Made by a program: the position numbers and the translations under genes. A DNA stretch of 59,426 nt from Sinorhizobium sp. 6-70 (lineage in GTDB: Bacteria > Pseudomonadota > Alphaproteobacteria > Rhizobiales > Rhizobiaceae): positions 155,909-215,334 of the forward strand of contig NZ_JASKLS010000012.1 in assembly GCF_030124375.1 (NCBI RefSeq), written 5' to 3'. Positions within the stretch are counted from its first letter, which is position 1; each line of letters starts with the position of its first letter. The notes beneath the pieces were generated by a model. That model made no database searches. It was not told the DNA's origin and saw only the letters and a program-made list of their open reading frames with translations. Shown here in pieces: positions 56,801-59,426 of the stretch.

Positions 56801-58678
56801 GTAGCAGATGTCACCGTTCCGAATGCGTACGATGTCAGTCAGACCGTCTCCCGACATATCGGCTAAGAAGAAAGTTTGAATGACTTCACTGAATACGCAT
56901 CGCGGGCCTCGTCTTTCATCTAGTAGTTTTGCCACGCGGTGTATGGCGCCAAAACCGTCCTCACCGAGGCCTTGCTGCCATAACAAGCAATCGTCCTCCG
57001 TAAGAAGGAGTTCGGTCCGACCATCGCCGTCGAGGTCAATTAACCGGACGTTGGGATCGTCAAGAGAAAAGGCAGGTCGCTGCGGCAGTGCTTTCGGGGA
57101 CCGCCACCCCCTGTCGTCACTCCGTTCGTACATTAATGTGGCGTGGGGCGAGTATTCGATCACGTCCAACAAACCGTCGCCTGCAAGGTCAACAAGCTGT
57201 GCACCTGCCACCGCGGCGGGCCGCAACCTTAACGGCTGCTGCTGGGGGAATGTGCCACCAGACGGAGGAGAATTCGGCGGATGACCCGGATCGGTCGCCG
57301 AATCGGCCCAGCGATTTGGTGAGTACCACCATTCCTCCTGACGACGAGAGAGAACGCCCTGAATACCTTCCCCGTCGAGGTCGACCCATTCGAAGCGTGA
57401 GCCGTCGACGCCCTCAGGGAGCGATGGCGCGTCTGTGCGAGAAACTCTTTTCAAGCTCATTGCCCCGGGTGTGGAGTAGGCGAACTCGAGGGGTGGCCAC
57501 TCAGCAGTCTTGTATCGTCCTGCGGATGAAGATTGGTCTTCCGATTTACAGAAGTGAATCTGCTGAATGGATTTGAGCTTAGTCAGGATCGGCGAGCCGA
57601 TCGGCCCTTCACCGAGCTCCCCGGTAGACATTCCAGTCTCGTATACGAGGAAAAGACCATGTGTAATGCCGGTATAGCCAGGCTCCACGCCCTCCCGCTC
57701 AATGGATATATTTGTCACGAAAAGGATACGCCGACACAATCGCCAGGTGCGAACTTCGAAGCCGGCCCGATAAGTTGAAAACGGATCCGATCGCACGGAC
57801 CAGCTGCGATTTTCCAGTGCCGGGTCTGCCGGATTTTCTCGGGCAGTGTAGTCATAGAAGATTTGGAACTGCCATTGGTCCTTGTTTGGCAGGATTAGAG
57901 ATTCAACGGACCGCCAATAGTTGAGTTCTCTATCGGCGAAAAACGGTCTTAGGTTTCCGTAAAGAACGGATTCCAGATATGAGCCGGAAACCAGAGAAGT
58001 TCCATCCTTTTCAATTCGGTGAGATTCGGATATTCGAGTGGGGTCAACACCCTCAGCGTTTTCGGATTTGTAGCGATAGACCACCGCGTTTCCTTTATCA
58101 TCGAAGGAACATTCGAGCAGCCATTGAAAGACGCGGGAGGGGGCGACCGGATCAGCTAGGCGCGCGATTTTCGAGTACCCAAAAACATGAGTGAGGTTGT
58201 CGCGAGAAATCACTCTCCAATGGTTCCGTTCGGGAAGTTCTGGGTGGAACCACCATTCGACAAGGGCGAACCCGCTCTCTACACGCGGGCGGAATCGGCG
58301 GACTTCATATCCGTCTCGACGTTGGACGTTGACGGGTAGCGCCGGCACCAAGTCCTCTGCACCGGAAAAAATGAAAACATCACTTGGTTCAGGATCGTCG
58401 TATTTCGGCAATCCTTTATCTGTCTTTCGGGAAATCGATGGCAAGGTCAAATGCCAACCCGCTCCGAAGGAGCCGTTGCCTGAACCAGAATCATATGTCA
58501 GTTCAAGACGTGGACCGATGTCACCCCTGGCCTGTATGATCGGCAGAGGGATAGACAGAGTTCCAGTTCCGGTTTGATTATTAAATGAAAACTTCTCCCC
58601 AATTCCCTTCAACGCCCCGCCACCTGATGGCAGGTTCAATGAGGGTCTCGATGGTTGGCTCTCCCGCTGTGATGCCAA
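50813..58678 (-). CDS. Fused TcB-TcC toxin subunit with RHS cocoon and ParB-like C-terminal domain
   Basis: A 2621-aa protein joining what are usually two Tc subunits. Residues about 10-330 are the SpvB/TcaC N-terminal domain; FG-GAP-like repeats (DLDGDGRTELLL, DMSGDGLTDIV, DVDGSGVADIV; about 420-720) form the TcB propeller and middle domains. RHS/YD repeats run to the core end ARYLATWLGRWVSADPEG ... TDPTGRW at about 2301. The last 320 residues are the variable toxin: an Ala/Gly-rich hydrophobic stretch, then about 80 residues (ISRPAVERYVRRLEAGE, AIVDGNHRYVAGRL) resembling a ParB-like nuclease domain. The start is TTG at 58678 after GGGGAGGGG. First gene of the toxin operon. Confidence 0.92.
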   Translation of the reverse strand: MASQRESQPSRPSLNLPSGGGALKGIGEKFSFNNQTGTGTLSIPLPIIQARGDIGPRLELTYDSGSGNGSFGAGWHLTLPSISRKTDKGLPKYDDPEPSDVFIFSGAEDLVPALPVNVQRRDGYEVRRFRPRVESGFALVEWWFHPELPERNHWRVISRDNLTHVFGYSKIARLADPVAPSRVFQWLLECSFDDKGNAVVYRYKSENAEGVDPTRISESHRIEKDGTSLVSGSYLESVLYGNLRPFFADRELNYWRSVESLILPNKDQWQFQIFYDYTARENPADPALENRSWSVRSDPFSTYRAGFEVRTWRLCRRILFVTNISIEREGVEPGYTGITHGLFLVYETGMSTGELGEGPIGSPILTKLKSIQQIHFCKSEDQSSSAGRYKTAEWPPLEFAYSTPGAMSLKRVSRTDAPSLPEGVDGSRFEWVDLDGEGIQGVLSRRQEEWWYSPNRWADSATDPGHPPNSPPSGGTFPQQQPLRLRPAAVAGAQLVDLAGDGLLDVIEYSPHATLMYERSDDRGWRSPKALPQRPAFSLDDPNVRLIDLDGDGRTELLLTEDDCLLWQQGLGEDGFGAIHRVAKLLDERRGPRCVFSEVIQTFFLADMSGDGLTDIVRIRNGDICYWPNLGYGRFGARVVMDNAPAFDIIGQFDPKRIRLVDVDGSGVADIVYLGREEAVFWANQSGNGWSRSQPIPFRIPHSLAGVTTTDFFGRGTGCLVWSSPSPADVGSQFYVVDLTGGVKPHLLTSIRNNLGAETHLSYRSSTEFYLKDLAEGRPWVTRLPFPVHVVEKVETKDIIGRNRFISRYAYHHGFFDGVEREFRGFGLVEQWDTEEIDAISASTTGADNWRSDSYVPPKLTKSWFHHGAWFPNASVRDAFKREYWSGDPDAIDIPDTVLPGGLSIDEEREAGRALRGRMLRQEVFALDADENSPSSTIARASRPYEVTEQNFTVVIVQPRDRNRHAVFLVHPREKIHARYERLEKADPRVSHELTLKVDDFGNVEQSAVIAYGRRQADSTRSYEENNQRLTEDEEIVQGRSLITFTLTSYTNSIDEFPNSWRLPLPAEVRTYEMTDPAWERAKWVDFDTLRDAVAAWNAIPELNYGETAGYTRRERRLIEHGRTLYRANDLRLLLPLGRLESLALSGEALKLAITPSLLGLFERKSEPDQLNASLRAPRAGYAEPDGDGCYWVSSGRTFLAPDASGVPQGAATELAFARKHFFLPHRFVDAFGNATRVAYDDAILRIAELTDSANNTTTAKYEYRLLQPRLLTDPNGNHTAAAFDIRGFVVATAVLGKTPVGEFGDTLEGIRTDPSSSEIERFLADPIASGPYLLARATSRFVYDIMRYYRAVNADKATSPAFSAALERQFHVTLPFADDGAAQHIAGLENFDLSDHIHCRISYSDGFGREIQRKLRTSPRIEDQNPSSVMPPRWLGSGWTIFNNKGQPVRQYEPFFRVDEVGQPAAHAFEFRSREGVSPILFYDPIGRAVATLHPDHSWEKVVFDPWKQVAWDRNDTTLIEPLEDPDVCTFFERLRVEEWPLIEGASPTWNKLRTTASELEKLFPGTTDAAKWRRQKEAAAAQKAADHAGTPIITHFDPQGREFVVVTHNRFVDYRSNKLREEFARTRTLLDIESNRRAVIDPLDRTVMAWEYDLLRRPLRETSMDSGRRWMLPDAASQPMFRWDERDHFFTHIYDELRRPLETWMIKPHGHSADAQQDEICFQRFAYGEDARAPSDRNLRGRVWKHFDTAGVVTFGEYDAKGNLLSSKRRFCRDYKSPPDWSSNPDVEPEEFDSTTDWDAQNRAIRIVTPDGQGSETFRLYNLAGQLFATTVRLETPKAPLFLVGWSRSSMERESFWIVRGVDYNPRGQQRIVQYGNNERGYGLQTTFTYDDKTFRLLSLTTVNKGKGRTEQKYQALDYTYDPVGNVTAIADSAQETLFFKQQAVKPEAEYICDALYRLVSATGREHIGQNLPPNAWDTHRAGIFDGNCTFAAFPNPNDGQAMRNYLQRFVYDPVGNIEEMMHQAGQQGSWRRVYGYEGVAGSREKKSNRLLSVAIGGTTMRYDYDSHGSMISMPHLPQMETDFRDQLCFTSRQLIRCAADRPLSQGEATYYVYDSAGERVRKITERNGRRIAERFYTGLAETYRAYQSNGQDIELERLSLHVLDDNRRFALFETRTKGDDGTAKQLIRSQLPNHLGSACLEVQYDKAAPIISYEEFHPYGTTAYQATNAKIKAAAKRYRFAGKERDEESGLNYHSARYLATWLGRWVSADPEGIGDHLNVYQFVQNNPVTGTDPTGRWTSKDAAVVGAVVAVAVAVTVLTAGVGTVAVAAAASAAGAVGTTGAVATALVGTAAVGAISGGASGVAADFTAQALTRNEGAEFDTARIKAAAAGGAAAGGLLSLIPGVAAARATAQAIRTGSNVAQAVRASSIAAASGGLPRELAVSAVRGGAAGAAGGAIQEGTRQLASGEAESWRNLNVNDIAAASGTGLAFGAGGAVMATSVRQRAILFTSRDTKGPVAVTDEAISAALKGSELETAQISISRPAVERYVRRLEAGEIAPPIKVSGNAIVDGNHRYVAGRLVGREPARTAGTLSPSQHARLQPVEKLKIDPVDWGNR

Positions 58679-59261
58679 TGCCCCCTCCCCGGCAACTCCA
58701 CCCTCACCTCGTTATTTGGGAGGGCGAACCTACAGGACCGATGCAATCTGTTATGCTGAGTAGTCGATGAGTTGTTCTAGCAATTATCTTGTGGGGATGT
58801 CCTTAGTCCGCAAGCCGAACAAAAGGATAAATATTGCCCGATCTTGCTCGCGGCTTCGCCTCATTTACTAAGACGAACTTCCATTTATTCTCAGATAATC
58901 TGATCGGAAACTAATATAAACACTTCAGTTTGTAAATACCTAAAACTGCATTTGCTTGCATAAGATACCAATACTTGCACAACTCTTGATTTTTAAGTAT
59001 CTGAAATGACTAGACTTGTGACTTCATAAAAGATCAGTGCACGTGCAATTGTGGCGCGATCTGTGTGCAAATCAAGGGCGTCATACGAGATAAAAATGCC
59101 ACGGCGCAGCACCGGCGGTCATACCCAGGCATAGAGGTGCGGTAGTGCTTGGGAGGTACACCCGTGCGAGACGGAACGTGGGCTAGGGCCGATCGACATT
59201 CAGGATTCCCAAATCAGTTGATGACTGATTCATAGGTCCCCGTGTTCAGCACGGGGACGCG
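58679..59261. other. AT-rich upstream region of the toxin operon
   Basis: About 580 bases. The part from 58850 to 59050 is strongly AT-rich, unlike anything else in the window, and probably contains the promoter of the minus-strand toxin operon, perhaps under a silencing or stress regulator; no single promoter stands out. At 59236-59258 a perfect 9-bp hairpin (GTCCCCGTG / CACGGGGAC, 5-base loop) lies just before the IS5-type transposase start. Confidence 0.45.
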
Positions 59262-59426
59262 ATGATGGCGGTGAAACGATACGAACTGAATGAGGTGCAA
59301 TGGTCGAGGATCGCGCCCTTGCTCCCTGGGAAGGCCGGCGATCCGGGCCGGACGGGTAGCGACAATCGATCGTTCGTGAACGGGTGTTTGTGGGTTCTGC
59401 GTTCAGGTGCGCACTGGCGCGACCTT
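59262..59426 (+). CDS. IS5-family transposase, N-terminal part (cut by window edge)
   Basis: An ATG at 59262 opens MMAVKRYELNEVQWSRIAPLLPGKAGDPGRTG, then FVNGCLWVLRSGAHWRDL, which is the standard N-terminal DUF4096-type domain of IS5-family (IS427-like) transposases. The gene runs off the right edge after 55 codons with no frameshift so far. Confidence 0.85.
   Translation, partial: MMAVKRYELNEVQWSRIAPLLPGKAGDPGRTGSDNRSFVNGCLWVLRSGAHWRDL

Larger units (their letters stand above)
9428..59426. mobile_element. Integrative genomic island (left end to window edge)
   Basis: The region begins with a P4-type integrase beside a tRNA-end-like sequence. It then carries only accessory genes: restriction and anti-phage systems, a retron, nested insertion sequences and a Tc toxin operon. 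Parts (30.7-35.0 kb especially) are clearly more AT-rich than the chromosomal genes on the left. The right boundary is not in the window. Mosaic composition suggests several acquisition events rather than one. Confidence 0.7.

Overview
The window looks like chromosomal DNA of a rhizobial alphaproteobacterium (Rhizobiaceae, Sinorhizobium/Ensifer-like). The first 9.4 kb are GC-rich and hold typical core genes: a DUF167 protein, inorganic pyrophosphatase, a GNAT acetyltransferase, TypA/BipA, a PhoD-type phosphatase, a KTSC protein, an amidase and a DUF429 protein. They also contain two copies of a RIME-like palindromic intergenic repeat. Genus assignment is inference from protein and repeat style only.

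From about 9.43 kb to the right edge the DNA reads as an integrative genomic island. It opens with a short sequence resembling a tRNA-Ser 3' end and a P4-type tyrosine integrase (9634-10839). The left half is a defence cluster. It holds a DUF2971 gene; a coupled gene pair whose second member carries PD-(D/E)XK nuclease motifs; a frameshifted excisionase-like HTH gene; and a tight four-gene operon (13882-26479) encoding a 1723-aa DUF1998 helicase, a SNF2 helicase, a large Eco57I-like N6-adenine methylase and an HNH nuclease. Next come McrB and McrC on the minus strand, then a 61-aa protein with a dGTPase.

At 32.6-35.0 kb lies what I read as a complete retron of the PRTase/winged-helix kind: phosphoribosyltransferase-like protein, winged-helix protein, a structured non-coding RNA with a 15-bp a1/a2 stem, and a reverse transcriptase with the NAxxH and YADD motifs. 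It is bracketed by inverted copies of one IS3-family terminus.

From 35.3 to 39.8 kb is a nest of insertion sequences. An IS66-family element (36613-39620, 8-bp target duplication, possible passenger membrane gene) has inserted into a decayed IS3-family element (35474-39756).

The last 19 kb (40827-58678, minus strand) is a two-gene insecticidal-type Tc toxin operon: a single 2621-aa TcB-TcC fusion with an RHS cocoon and a C-terminal ParB-like putative toxin domain, then a 3287-aa TcA pore/receptor subunit with a peptidoglycan-binding-like N-terminus. An IS5-family transposase begins at the right edge. The island thus pairs anti-phage systems that act on DNA, nucleotides and RNA with a host- or invertebrate-directed toxin.
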